Assembly: GCA_005893295.1 (NCBI GenBank)
Contig: VBOY01000007.1
Coordinates: 27,591-81,054 of the forward strand
Direction of reading: 5' to 3'
Source of the DNA: Candidatus Eiseniibacteriota bacterium
GTDB lineage: Bacteria; Eisenbacteria; RBG-16-71-46
Length of the DNA: 53,464 nt
Shown here: positions 34,139 through 43,387 of the stretch, piece after piece
Numbering within the stretch: position 1 is the stretch's first letter
Layout of the letters: each line of letters starts with the position of its first letter
Position numbers and translations under genes: made by a program
The notes under the pieces: model-generated
Database searches by the model: none
Told to the model about the DNA's origin: nothing
The model's input: only the letters and a program-made list of their open reading frames with translations

Positions 34139-37100
34139 ATGTCCCCAATCCTGAGCCTTCCGCTGGCCTTGATCCTGGTCGGGCTGCCCCATCTGCCCGG
34201 GCTCCCGGGCGTGCCTGGTTTGCCCAAGGCCGTGAAGGACATTCGCAAGCACCTGCCCAGGCACGTGGCCCCGCTGGACAGCCTCCCGCCGGCATGGAAG
34301 CCGGCGCCCTTGCTCGCCCTCGAGAACCAGTTCGTGCGGGCTCGACTCGCCGCCCCGCGGCCCGGGCAAGACCCGTGGGGCCTTAAGTTCGCCTATGACC
34401 CGCGGCAGGTTCGCGTCAGCTTCGACGCCGATTCGGGCACGGTCCGCTACGCCACCGGGCTGGCAAGCGTCGAGGTGGGAGAGGCGTCGCGAGCGCCGGT
34501 GAGCGCGTTTGCCCGCGATCTCACGCGTACGAACTTCGATCGGCTGTGGCGTGACGCGGCTCGCCAGCAGCTCCAGGCCACGGCCGCCGGCGCGCAAGCG
34601 CAAGCTCGCACGCCGGCCGCGAGGACGGGGATGTCGTTCGAGCTTCCCTCGCCGCTGCCCAAGCGAGTCCAAAGCCTGCTCGGCCCCGGTGGTCCTTCGC
34701 TCAACATCTCGGGCTCGGAGAGCATCCGGCTCTCGGGCCAGAGCGATTGGACGAACCAGACGATCGGCCTGCTGGGCCAGAAGCGATCGCTGTTTCCCTC
34801 GCTCGACATGCAGCAGGACCTCGACATCCACCTGGAAGGACGGTTGTCGGACCGGGTCGGCGTCAACCTGCTCCAGAACTCCGCCAACCAGATCCCGCTC
34901 GAGAACCGGATCGCGATCAACTACAAGGGCGATGAGGACGACCTGGTGCAATCGCTCGACCTCGGCAACACCAGCCTCACCCTGCCGGGGACGCAGTACG
35001 TGTCGTACAGCGGCAAGAACGAGGGCCTGTTCGGCATGAAGGCGACCACGCGCATGGGTCCGCTCGACGTGACGATGCTCGCCAGCAAGCAGGAGGGGAG
35101 GAGCGAGCGGGCCTCCTATGCGGGAGGATCCTCGAGCCAATTCCAGACCCTGCTCGACAAGGACTACGTACGCGGCGTCTATTTCATTCTCTACGATCCC
35201 AACGTGAATCCGGACACCCTGCAGGACATCGACGAGAGCACGATCCGGCTCTACCTCGACGAAGGCACGTACGTGAACCAGATCAGCACGGTGCGCGGGC
35301 GGGCGTTCGTGGACCCGAACCGAGCGTGTACGGACCCGCTGGCGTGCCCGGATGGCCCCGACGCGGATACCGCCCCCGACACCACTCAGTCGCTGCGCGG
35401 CACGTTCCGCCTGCTCAAGCTGGGGGCCGATCAGGACTACGAGATCATGGGCGACGTCTACGGCCCCTACGTCAAGGTGATCCGGATGCGGACCGCGGTC
35501 ACGGGAGAGAACCAAAAGCTCGCGGTCACATACCGCTATCGGCCGGTGGCGAGTGGACAGACGTCCGCGCTGCCGATCGACGTCGGCGGCCAGTCGGTGG
35601 CGGACACGATCCCAGACGCGGATGGCGCGGGCGCGCTGACGATGAAGCTCCTGCGCGCCCCGCTCAACCTGCTCCCCCAGGACGCGAGCGGCAATTTCGA
35701 CACCAATCCCGCCACCGCCCCCTTCGCCGCCACCCGCGAGCTCGAGCTGAAGAACTTCTACCACCTTTCCGGCCAGAGGATCGATCCCAAGACCTTCCAG
35801 ATCGCGATCCGCAAGGGCGATGACGTTCCGCCTCGGACCACGGTGCGGCCCGGAGTTCCCTACATCCAGGTGCTGGGGCTCGACAACTACGACGAGACGA
35901 GCGGCTTCGTAGATTACAGCCACCACGGCCACGACAATCGCGTCGACGGCACGGCGCCGACGAGCAACTTCCGCGCCTTCGTGGACTTCGACGACGGAAT
36001 CCTGTTCTTCCCGGATCCACGACCGTTCGCCCCGCGCGTCGGGAGCGACGCCGAGGGCGGCACGCCCTTCGATCGCAGCGTCGACGCGGTCCTGTTCCGG
36101 GACGAGCGACTGGTGGGCCCTCCGGGCTCGGCGAACGAAGCCAACCCGGCGATCTACGACAAGCGCACCGTGCTCCCCACCGACCGCGAGTACTCGATCG
36201 ACGTCCAGTTCACCGCCGCCCAGGCCAGCAACGAGATCTCGCTCGGGCGCACGAACATCATCGAGGGCTCGGAGGTCGTGACCATCAACGGCCAACCGCT
36301 GACCAAGGATCGCGACTACCGCATCGACTACGACCTCGGCCGGGTGACCTTGATCCGCCAGCTGGGTCCCGCCGACCAGGTCAACGTCGGCTACTCGTAC
36401 GCCCCGCTGTTCCAGCAGGCCGGGCGCACGCTGGTAGCCAACTCGTTCCGTTACGAGGGACCCGCTCGGAGCTTCGGTGGGGCCTTCCTCTACGAGAGCA
36501 AGGGAGCCCAGGATCTGAGGCCCCGGCTCGGCGAAGAGCCTTCGCGCGTGCTGATCGGCGACCTCAACACGGAATGGCACTTCAAGCCCGACTGGATCAC
36601 CCGGCTGGTCGATCGTCTGCCCGGGGTGAGGACCACCGCTCCCTCCGAATTCAACGTCGCCGCCGAGGTCGGGGCGTCGTTCCCCAACCCGAACACGCGC
36701 AACGAGGTCTTCATCGACGACATGGAGGGCGTGCGCGACGCGGTGTCGGTATCCATGACGCCGGAGCGCTGGCGCTGGACCAGCATTCCGCAGCGCAACC
36801 AGGCTCAGGACGTCGAGGAGGCGGCCGACAGCCGGATGGATGCGGAGATCCACTGGTACTCGCCGCTCAACGTCGTCAAGGAGCGGGAGCTCAAGCCTTC
36901 TCTCTCGAACGCCGAGGGCGCCCAGAACACCCATCAGAGCCTGGCGATCTCCCTGCCGAGGCGGCCGACCGCCGCCGTCAGCGGACAGCTCCTGTGGGCC
37001 GGGCTCACCTACCCGATCGACCCGGTCGGGATCGATCTGTCCCGGGCCCAGTTCATCGACGTGTGGGTGAATGACTTCCGAGACATCCCGCGGGTCCGAA

Positions 37101-40100
37101 ACCAGCACGTGAAGCTGCACATCGATCTCGGCGCGGTCTCGGAGGACGAGAGGCGCGCGCCAAACATCCCGCCCAACGGGCACCTGGACAGCGAGGACAA
37201 GCCGCCGCGGGACAACCTGCTCACCGTGACGGACTCCAACAACGAGGACACCGGGCTGGACAACCTGCTCGACGCGGGCGAGGGAGCCGCCCCCACGCCC
37301 GACCTCGTGACGGTGAGCGGCACCGACCCCTCCGGGGACGACTTCCAGCTCCCCGACAAGACCTTCGACAATGACCTGGACACGCGCAAGTGGCGCCTGA
37401 CGAACGGTACCGAGGGCAACAAGAACTTCATTCCCATCCCCGACACCGAAGACCTCAACCTCAACAACGCGCTCGATACGCAGCAGAACTACTTCGAGTA
37501 CACGATCGATCTCGGCGACACTACTTACTTGGAGACCGACGTCTACCACGCCTACGTGGAAGCCCTGGGGGCGAGGGGCGTGTACGAGAACGACAAGACC
37601 CCGATTCCGTCGACCAACGGCTGGCGTCGCTTCCGCATCCCGATCGAAGACGGAGTGAAGTTCGGTCTTCCCGATCTCACGCTCACCCGCCACGTGCGCG
37701 TATGGCTCGACGACGTGCTCGAGACCGATCCGTGCCCGGCGAACGAGTCCGATACCAAGCTGGAGTGCCGGCCGTTCGTGATGCTGGGCGGGCTCGACGT
37801 CGTCGGTAGCCGCTGGTTCGCCGTCGATCTCGACTCGGTCGCGACTCAGGCGGGCACCACGGTCACGATCAATTCGGTCAACACGATCGACAACGCCGAC
37901 TCGTACGCTCCGCCGTTCGACCCCGGCAAGACACGGAGTGGCAACCAGGAGCTGACGCGACGCGAGCAGTCGCTGTCGCTCGAGTTCACCAACCTGCAGC
38001 CGGGCGGCACGGTGGAGGCGTACAAGACCTTCTCCCTCGACGAGGACTACAGCCGCTACGGCAAGCTGAATTGGTTCGCGGCGGGCTTCGATACGCCCGA
38101 CTACGATCCCGCCACCGACGCGCTCGAGTACTACGTGCGGTTCGCGTCCGACGAGAAGGGCAGCAACTACTACGAGGTCCGCGGGCGGGTGCCCCAGCCC
38201 TCGGTCCGGGGTGAAAAGGACGGGAACGGCAAGCCTCTGATCCACTGGGCCGAGGTGCTCTTGACGCTCACCGACCTGTCGAATCGCAAGCTCAGCCCCG
38301 CCTTCCCCAAGGTGGAGCCGATTCTCGACACGGTACCTGGGACGATCCCGAATCAGTTCTACGTGATCAGTGGACGCCCATCCTTCACGCGCATCCGGCG
38401 CATCTCCTTCGGCATGGTGAACTCGTCGGGCAAGGCCTTCTCGCGCGGCCAGGTGTGGCTCGACGAGCTGCGAGCAGTCGACGTGGCCAAGGACGCGGGC
38501 AGCGCCCGGCGCGTCAGCCTCAACGGCCGCCTCGCGAACCTGTTCAGCTACAACCTGGCGTGGAACGGGACCGACGAGAACTTCCAAAGCGTCGGCCAGA
38601 GCCGCGGGAGCGGCAACGCCACCGAAGACCTCAACCTCGGCACCAGCTTCGATCTCCACCGGTTCTTCGAAGGCACCGGGATTCTGCTGCCGGTGAGCTT
38701 CGGGCTTTCGAGCGGCAAATCCTCACCGCGCTTCACGGCCGGGGACGACGTCATCCGTACCGGCGCCGCCGCCGCGGCGAGCGAATCGCGCTTGACGACC
38801 CGGACCGTGGCCGCGAACTACTCGCGCAGCTGGAGCGACCGGAGCAACCCGTTCCTGCGGTACACGCTGGGGGGGATCAGCGCCTCCATCTCGCGCGCCT
38901 GGTCGCAGAGTCGGAGCCCGATCTCGGTCGATTCGTCCAAGACGCTGGCCGCCACCGTGAGCTATGGGATCACCCCGCGACGGCTCCTCGTGCTTCCATT
39001 GCCGGCCCTCAAGACACGCTTCTATCCGCTCCCCGAACGCTTTTGGTGGAACTATTCGATCCAGACCAGCGAGATACACTCCTATGACCGGCTGCGCGAT
39101 ACCACCGGGGCCCTGGTGCTGCGCACGCTGACCAACGGGCGCACCGCCGGGATCGACTTCGGAGCGGACAGTCGTCCGTTCGATTTCTTCCACCACCGCT
39201 TCTCGGCCTACCGCAACCTGACGCTGCCGGAGCCCCTGCGCGAGCAGATCGGCTTCATCAATCTCGGCAAGGTGGTGCGCTGGGACCAGAGCATGGATGG
39301 TCGTGTGGGGGTGCAGCAGTTCGGGCCATGGGTACGCCCGAGCATCGGGTGGAACTCGAGATACTCGCAGAACAACGGGCCGGAGCTTTCCTCCGACCTG
39401 TCGGTCCGCTCGATCTCGAACGGGCAGTCGATCACGATGAACTGGGATTTTCCCTTGGACCGAGTGTTTCCGGCCAAGTCCGACACGAGTCGCGCGCGAC
39501 GAGGCTTTCGCCCGTGGGCGGGACGGCTGAGCGCGGTCTCCACCGACATGCAGTTCAACCGGGGCAGCAGCTTCTCGCGCCTGAGCGGAACCCCTGGCTT
39601 CCTGTACCTGGTCGGCGTGTCGACCAATCCGGGCCTCGGCGCCGACACGAGCGGCCGGGTGCGTCCGCAGTTCGGCAACCGCTCCGACGACAGCCAGGAC
39701 TGGCGAGCGGGAGCCCGTACGTCCCTCAATCTGGGATGGGGTTCGGTGCTGTCGACGCGCGGAGGCCTGACCGGACGCCGACTGGTCTCGAACGGGGTCA
39801 CGAACCGCAGCCGCAGCACCCAATTCCCCGACCTCGACATGGAGTATGGAAAGGTGGCGCAGATCCTGGGCTTGGGCCGCGTGTTCGTCGAGCCACGACT
39901 GAAGACCACGTACAGCCGCTCGCAGTCTGTCGAGTATTTCAATAGCACCCGCGCGACCAGCCTGCTGACCACCAGCGAGTGGCGTCCGTTGCTCGGCGTC
40001 ACCGGGGATCTCAAGAACGGAACTCGCACCGAGCTGCGCATCGAGCGCCGCATCACCCAGAGCGAGAATCGGCTCATCGGCCGGTCGGTGACCACCGACC

Positions 40101-40435
40101 GCAATACCGACCTGAACTTCAGCATGAGCCGGGCCTACACCAAGGGGCAGAGGGTCAACGTGCTCGGCAAGGAGACGGTGGTGAAGAGCAACATCAACTT
40201 GGGCATGACCGCCGTCTATTCGCGACACACCGGGGAGACGACCCAAGCGGGTTTCGGCCTGCCGCAGCAGCAGACCGGCACGGACCGCCTCACCGTGAAC
40301 GGGCAGGGCTCCTACGGCTTCAGCTCGAACGTCACCGGCAACCTCGAGCTCGGATTCGAGCAGCGTCGCGACCTGCAACGAGACTTCGTGAACCGTAGCT
40401 TGCGCCTCGAGTTGCGGGCCCAATTCGTCTTCTGA
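34139..40435 (+). CDS. sprA: Type 9 secretion system outer-membrane translocon SprA
   Basis: A 2098-residue giant barrel. SprA forms the 36-strand protein-conducting channel of the T9SS in the outer membrane. A hydrophobic export signal (MSPILSLPLALILVGLPHLP) is followed by the SprA N-terminal secretin-like region (SLDMQQDLDIHLEGRLSDRV, NYKGDEDDLVQSLDLGNTSL, GTQYVSYSGKNEGLFGMKA), repeated domains of the family (PDTEDLNLNNALDTQQNYFE, GRTNIIEGSEVVTINGQPLT), and a C-terminal half of alternating strands ending LRLELRAQFVF with a terminal Phe. It is somewhat shorter than the roughly 2400-residue Bacteroidota proteins. No other T9SS component is in the window. Its stop overlaps the next gene's ATG (TGATG), coupling it to a glutaminyl-cyclase-like protein. 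Confidence 0.93.
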   Translation: MSPILSLPLALILVGLPHLPGLPGVPGLPKAVKDIRKHLPRHVAPLDSLPPAWKPAPLLALENQFVRARLAAPRPGQDPWGLKFAYDPRQVRVSFDADSGTVRYATGLASVEVGEASRAPVSAFARDLTRTNFDRLWRDAARQQLQATAAGAQAQARTPAARTGMSFELPSPLPKRVQSLLGPGGPSLNISGSESIRLSGQSDWTNQTIGLLGQKRSLFPSLDMQQDLDIHLEGRLSDRVGVNLLQNSANQIPLENRIAINYKGDEDDLVQSLDLGNTSLTLPGTQYVSYSGKNEGLFGMKATTRMGPLDVTMLASKQEGRSERASYAGGSSSQFQTLLDKDYVRGVYFILYDPNVNPDTLQDIDESTIRLYLDEGTYVNQISTVRGRAFVDPNRACTDPLACPDGPDADTAPDTTQSLRGTFRLLKLGADQDYEIMGDVYGPYVKVIRMRTAVTGENQKLAVTYRYRPVASGQTSALPIDVGGQSVADTIPDADGAGALTMKLLRAPLNLLPQDASGNFDTNPATAPFAATRELELKNFYHLSGQRIDPKTFQIAIRKGDDVPPRTTVRPGVPYIQVLGLDNYDETSGFVDYSHHGHDNRVDGTAPTSNFRAFVDFDDGILFFPDPRPFAPRVGSDAEGGTPFDRSVDAVLFRDERLVGPPGSANEANPAIYDKRTVLPTDREYSIDVQFTAAQASNEISLGRTNIIEGSEVVTINGQPLTKDRDYRIDYDLGRVTLIRQLGPADQVNVGYSYAPLFQQAGRTLVANSFRYEGPARSFGGAFLYESKGAQDLRPRLGEEPSRVLIGDLNTEWHFKPDWITRLVDRLPGVRTTAPSEFNVAAEVGASFPNPNTRNEVFIDDMEGVRDAVSVSMTPERWRWTSIPQRNQAQDVEEAADSRMDAEIHWYSPLNVVKERELKPSLSNAEGAQNTHQSLAISLPRRPTAAVSGQLLWAGLTYPIDPVGIDLSRAQFIDVWVNDFRDIPRVRNQHVKLHIDLGAVSEDERRAPNIPPNGHLDSEDKPPRDNLLTVTDSNNEDTGLDNLLDAGEGAAPTPDLVTVSGTDPSGDDFQLPDKTFDNDLDTRKWRLTNGTEGNKNFIPIPDTEDLNLNNALDTQQNYFEYTIDLGDTTYLETDVYHAYVEALGARGVYENDKTPIPSTNGWRRFRIPIEDGVKFGLPDLTLTRHVRVWLDDVLETDPCPANESDTKLECRPFVMLGGLDVVGSRWFAVDLDSVATQAGTTVTINSVNTIDNADSYAPPFDPGKTRSGNQELTRREQSLSLEFTNLQPGGTVEAYKTFSLDEDYSRYGKLNWFAAGFDTPDYDPATDALEYYVRFASDEKGSNYYEVRGRVPQPSVRGEKDGNGKPLIHWAEVLLTLTDLSNRKLSPAFPKVEPILDTVPGTIPNQFYVISGRPSFTRIRRISFGMVNSSGKAFSRGQVWLDELRAVDVAKDAGSARRVSLNGRLANLFSYNLAWNGTDENFQSVGQSRGSGNATEDLNLGTSFDLHRFFEGTGILLPVSFGLSSGKSSPRFTAGDDVIRTGAAAAASESRLTTRTVAANYSRSWSDRSNPFLRYTLGGISASISRAWSQSRSPISVDSSKTLAATVSYGITPRRLLVLPLPALKTRFYPLPERFWWNYSIQTSEIHSYDRLRDTTGALVLRTLTNGRTAGIDFGADSRPFDFFHHRFSAYRNLTLPEPLREQIGFINLGKVVRWDQSMDGRVGVQQFGPWVRPSIGWNSRYSQNNGPELSSDLSVRSISNGQSITMNWDFPLDRVFPAKSDTSRARRGFRPWAGRLSAVSTDMQFNRGSSFSRLSGTPGFLYLVGVSTNPGLGADTSGRVRPQFGNRSDDSQDWRAGARTSLNLGWGSVLSTRGGLTGRRLVSNGVTNRSRSTQFPDLDMEYGKVAQILGLGRVFVEPRLKTTYSRSQSVEYFNSTRATSLLTTSEWRPLLGVTGDLKNGTRTELRIERRITQSENRLIGRSVTTDRNTDLNFSMSRAYTKGQRVNVLGKETVVKSNINLGMTAVYSRHTGETTQAGFGLPQQQTGTDRLTVNGQGSYGFSSNVTGNLELGFEQRRDLQRDFVNRSLRLELRAQFVF

Positions 40436-41364
40436 TGTTTCGGCCGAACACCTCTGCCGGCGCGGTGCTGCTCGTGATCACGCTGACCGGGATCGCGTGC
40501 GGGGCAGGGCCCCTCTCGGTCGACGGCCGGCGCGCGCACGCCAGAGTCGTTTGGCAGGTGGGGGCCGGTCCGCGCATCCCTGGTTCACCGGGGCATGCGC
40601 GAGTCCACGAGTGGCTCGGCCAAGAGCTCTCCCGTCTTGGCGCCCACGTGGAGCATCAGAGCTGGATCGACACCACGCTAGGCCGACCGCTGCCGCTCAT
40701 GAACGTGATCGGCCACTTCCGTCCCGCACGCGGCGGGGTCGACATGCGGCCGATCGTGCTGTGCGCCCACTACGACACGCGACCCTGGTGCGACGAGGAT
40801 CCAGATTCCGCGCGCCGCGACCTGCCGCTGCCGGGGGCCAACGACGGAGCCTCCGGGGTGGCGGTTCTGCTCGAGGTGGCGGAGATCATGGCCCGCCGCC
40901 GGCCACCCGTCCCCGTGGATCTCGTGTTCTTCGACGGAGAGGACCAAGGACGGTCGGAGCGACCGAACGATTTCGCGCTCGGCGCGCGCGGCTATGCGCG
41001 CGCCCTGAAAGCCCCCCGGCCGGTGGCCGCGTTCCTGTTCGACATGGTGGGGGACCGAGATCTCGACATCTTCCTGGAGGCCAACTCCGCGGAGCGCGCG
41101 ACCAACATGGCCGGGTTGGTGCTCGATGCGGCGCGCGCCACGAACGCCCGCAGCTTCCACGGTGAGGTGCTCCATCGCATCGTGGACGACCACTTGCCGC
41201 TCCTCGACGCGGGTGTCCCGGCCGTGGACATCATCGACTTCGATTTCCCGGTCTGGCACACCCATCGAGACGAGCCGGACCAAGTATCGCCCGCCAGCCT
41301 GGCCGAGGTGGCGCGGGTCGCCGCCTGGCTGGTCTTCGAGAGCCCGCTGGCGCGCAGGCGCTAA
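40435..41364 (+). CDS. Glutaminyl-peptide cyclotransferase-like M28-family zinc protein
   Basis: A 309-residue exported protein with N-terminal AVLLVITLTGIACGAG, possibly a lipoprotein or Sec signal. The fold is M28 with features of glutaminyl cyclases: IVLCAHYDTRPW, GANDGASGV (metal Asp137), DLVFFDGED (Glu169) and the long cyclase-type segments IVDDHLPLLDAGVPAVDIID and FPVWHTHRDEPDQVSPASL with His275. One Zn-site set is visible and the VWHT region resembles QC more than aminopeptidases. QC converts N-terminal Gln of exported proteins to pyroglutamate; in Porphyromonas this follows signal-peptide cleavage. It overlaps the sprA stop by one base, so a role in T9SS or outer-membrane cargo maturation is a natural inference. 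An aminopeptidase function is the alternative. Confidence 0.85.
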   Translation: MFRPNTSAGAVLLVITLTGIACGAGPLSVDGRRAHARVVWQVGAGPRIPGSPGHARVHEWLGQELSRLGAHVEHQSWIDTTLGRPLPLMNVIGHFRPARGGVDMRPIVLCAHYDTRPWCDEDPDSARRDLPLPGANDGASGVAVLLEVAEIMARRRPPVPVDLVFFDGEDQGRSERPNDFALGARGYARALKAPRPVAAFLFDMVGDRDLDIFLEANSAERATNMAGLVLDAARATNARSFHGEVLHRIVDDHLPLLDAGVPAVDIIDFDFPVWHTHRDEPDQVSPASLAEVARVAAWLVFESPLARRR

Positions 41365-41403
41365 GCACTTATCATCATGGGAGTTGGGCTGCGCTTTTCC
41401 CGC

Positions 41404-41433
41404 TTGCTCTGAACCGTTATCGTCCAGTAATGT
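41404..41433 (+). promoter_or_regulatory. Candidate promoter TTGCTC-N18-TAATGT for rimP-nusA-infB
   Basis: The -35 lies at 41404-41409 and the -10 at 41428-41433, with an 18-bp spacer. The predicted start near 41440 lies just before a terminator-like hairpin. A second -10-like box, TATCAT, occurs at 41370-41375. Confidence 0.5.
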
Positions 41434-41442
41434 GCGCGGCTA

Positions 41443-41475
41443 GGAGTGGGGCGACTGCGACCACTCCGTTTTTTG
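41443..41475 (+). terminator. Intrinsic terminator/attenuator ahead of rimP
   Basis: GGAGTGG (41443-41449) pairs with CCACTCC (41461-41467) over an 11-nt loop and is followed by six T residues (41469-41474). It can end the sprA transcript, and because it also lies directly after the predicted rimP start site it can attenuate rimP-nusA-infB. Confidence 0.75.
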
Positions 41476-41494
41476 TCTTTGGCGTGGAGTCAAA

Positions 41495-41983
41495 GTGACA
41501 GTCCGCGACGAAGTTCTGCATCTCGCTGGACCCCTTGCCGATGAGGAGGGATTCGAGTTGGTGGATGTCGAATGCCTGGCCCTCGGAAAGCGAAGGGTCG
41601 TACGCGTTCTGCTCGACCGCCCGGGAGGGATTCGCATCGCCGATTGCGCCCGTTTCAGCCGCCGGTTGTCGGACTGTCTCGACATGAACCAGACGATCCA
41701 GGGGCACTACCATCTCGAGGTCAGCTCGCCCGGCATCCAGCGCCCGTTGCGCACGCCGCAGGCCATGGCGCGCTTCGTGGGCGAGCGCGCCGCGCTGAGC
41801 ACGCACGAGCCGCATGACGGACGCCGGAACTACGAGGGGGCGATCCTGAGCCCGCGCGAGGGACAGGTCGGAATTCGCACCGAGGATGGAGTGGAGCATT
41901 GGTTCGCGTGGGCCGACGTCCGGACGGCCCACTTGGTGGTCGATCCATGGGCGCGGGTGCGCTCCGGCGGGGGACCTCGATGA
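41495..41983 (+). CDS. rimP: Ribosome maturation factor RimP
   Basis: A 162-residue 30S assembly factor. N-terminal FELVDVECLALGKRRVVRVL followed by DRPGGIRIADCARFSRRLSD, the family signature HYHLEVSSPGIQRPLRTPQA, and a C-terminal SH3-like domain. GTG 41495 has GGAG at 41486-41489. The stop overlaps the nusA ATG by 4 bp. This begins the conserved rimP-nusA-infB-rbfA-truB-ribF-rpsO-pnp order. A terminator-like hairpin ends 20 nt before the start codon. Confidence 0.94.
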   Translation: MTVRDEVLHLAGPLADEEGFELVDVECLALGKRRVVRVLLDRPGGIRIADCARFSRRLSDCLDMNQTIQGHYHLEVSSPGIQRPLRTPQAMARFVGERAALSTHEPHDGRRNYEGAILSPREGQVGIRTEDGVEHWFAWADVRTAHLVVDPWARVRSGGGPR

Positions 41984-43386
41984 ACTACGAAATCCTCGAT
42001 GCGCTGAGCCAGATCACGCGCGAGAAGAGCGTGGACCGCGCCCTGCTCATCGAGACCCTCGAGGCTGGTCTCGCCAGCGCGGTGCGCAAGAAATTCGGGG
42101 CGACCGCCGACGTCGAGGTCAAATTCTCCAACGAGACCGGGGCCATCACGGTGGCGCTGCGCAAGGCCGTGGTGGAGACGGTGGAAGATGCGGCGCTGCA
42201 GCTCACGGTGCAGGAGGCGCGCGTCCACCGGGCGGACGTGCGAGTTGGCGACGTGCTCACGTTCCCCCTCCCGATCGCGGAGTTCGGTCGCAACGCCATC
42301 CAGACCGCCAAGCAGGTGCTCATCCAACGGGTGCGTGAGGCGGAGCGTGATCGGGTGTTTCGGGAGTACTCGGACAAGATCGGGATGCTGGTGCGCGGCG
42401 TCGTCCAGCAGGTGGACCGCGGCAACGTGATCGTGAAGCTCGACCACTCCGAAGGGTTCCTGCCCGCGCGCGAACAGATCCCGCGCTCCTACCACCGCCA
42501 GGGCGACTACGTGCGCGCGGTCGTGATCAACGTGGACAAGTCGGCCAAGGGGCCGCAGGTCATCCTCTCGCGCACCCACCCCGATTTCCTGCGGCGGTTG
42601 TTCGAAAGCGAGGTGCCCGAGATCTCCGACAGCATCGTGGAGATCAAGGCCGTGGCCCGCGAGGCGGGGTTCCGATCCAAGATCTCCGTGTACTCCACCG
42701 ACCCTCGGGTGGACGCGGTCGGCTCGTGCGTCGGCCTCAAGGGGTCGCGGGTGCAGAGCATCGTGCGCGAGCTGGGTGGCGAGCGCATCGACATCGTTCC
42801 GTGGTCGCAAGACCCAAGCGTATTCGTGTCGCGAGCCTTGTCCCCGGCACGGGTGATGGACGTGCGGGTGCACGAGGCCGAGCGTCGCATGGTGGTGGTC
42901 GTGGCGGACGACCAGCTATCATTGGCGATCGGCAAGGGCGGGCAGAACGCGCGCCTGGCGGCTCGGCTGACCGGCTGGAAGATCGACCTGATCTCGAAGA
43001 CCGACGAGAAGAAGCGGCAGGATCTCGAGCGCGCGAACCGCATCGAGATCGAGAAGCTCGAGCTGGGCGAGGCGACCACCGAGAAGCTCATCTCGGCGGG
43101 CATCGAGACGGTGCACGAGCTGGTGGCCACTGCGTTGGAGCGTTTGGTGGAGATCCCGGGAATCGGCGAGAAGACCGCGGAGAAGCTGCTCGGGGCGGCC
43201 CGTGATTATCTCACCGCGCATCCGCCGGTGGTGGCCGAGGCGGCGGTCGGAGAGCTCGAGTTCACCCCCGAGATGGAAGCGGGCGGCACCGTCCCGGCGG
43301 GAGAGCATCCGACCGAAGCCGAACCGCAGCCGGTTCCTGACGCGCCGGCTCCGTCGGGCGCGGCGGCCGGCGAGACGGGAGCCTGA
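41980..43386 (+). CDS. nusA: Transcription termination/antitermination factor NusA
   Basis: A 468-residue RNA polymerase-binding factor. Domains in order: the N-terminal polymerase-binding domain (LLIETLEAGLASAVRKKFGA), S1 (MLVRGVVQQVDRGNVIVKL), KH1 and KH2 (VDAVGSCVGLKGSRVQSIVR, LAIGKGGQNARLAARLTGWK), and a C-terminal helix-hairpin-helix region (LERLVEIPGIGEKTAEKLLG) with an acidic Pro-rich tail. NusA commonly autoregulates its own operon, which is relevant to the attenuator-like hairpin upstream of rimP. The gene usually found between nusA and infB, ylxR, is absent; infB follows after 1 base. Confidence 0.96.
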   Translation: MNYEILDALSQITREKSVDRALLIETLEAGLASAVRKKFGATADVEVKFSNETGAITVALRKAVVETVEDAALQLTVQEARVHRADVRVGDVLTFPLPIAEFGRNAIQTAKQVLIQRVREAERDRVFREYSDKIGMLVRGVVQQVDRGNVIVKLDHSEGFLPAREQIPRSYHRQGDYVRAVVINVDKSAKGPQVILSRTHPDFLRRLFESEVPEISDSIVEIKAVAREAGFRSKISVYSTDPRVDAVGSCVGLKGSRVQSIVRELGGERIDIVPWSQDPSVFVSRALSPARVMDVRVHEAERRMVVVVADDQLSLAIGKGGQNARLAARLTGWKIDLISKTDEKKRQDLERANRIEIEKLELGEATTEKLISAGIETVHELVATALERLVEIPGIGEKTAEKLLGAARDYLTAHPPVVAEAAVGELEFTPEMEAGGTVPAGEHPTEAEPQPVPDAPAPSGAAAGETGA

Positions 43387-43387
43387 T

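Noticed and set aside
34058-38659. A very long minus-strand open frame opposite sprA
   Set aside because: It mirrors the sprA codon pattern in GC-rich DNA, reads as Arg/His/Glu/Val-rich low complexity and has no recognisable domain or ribosome site.
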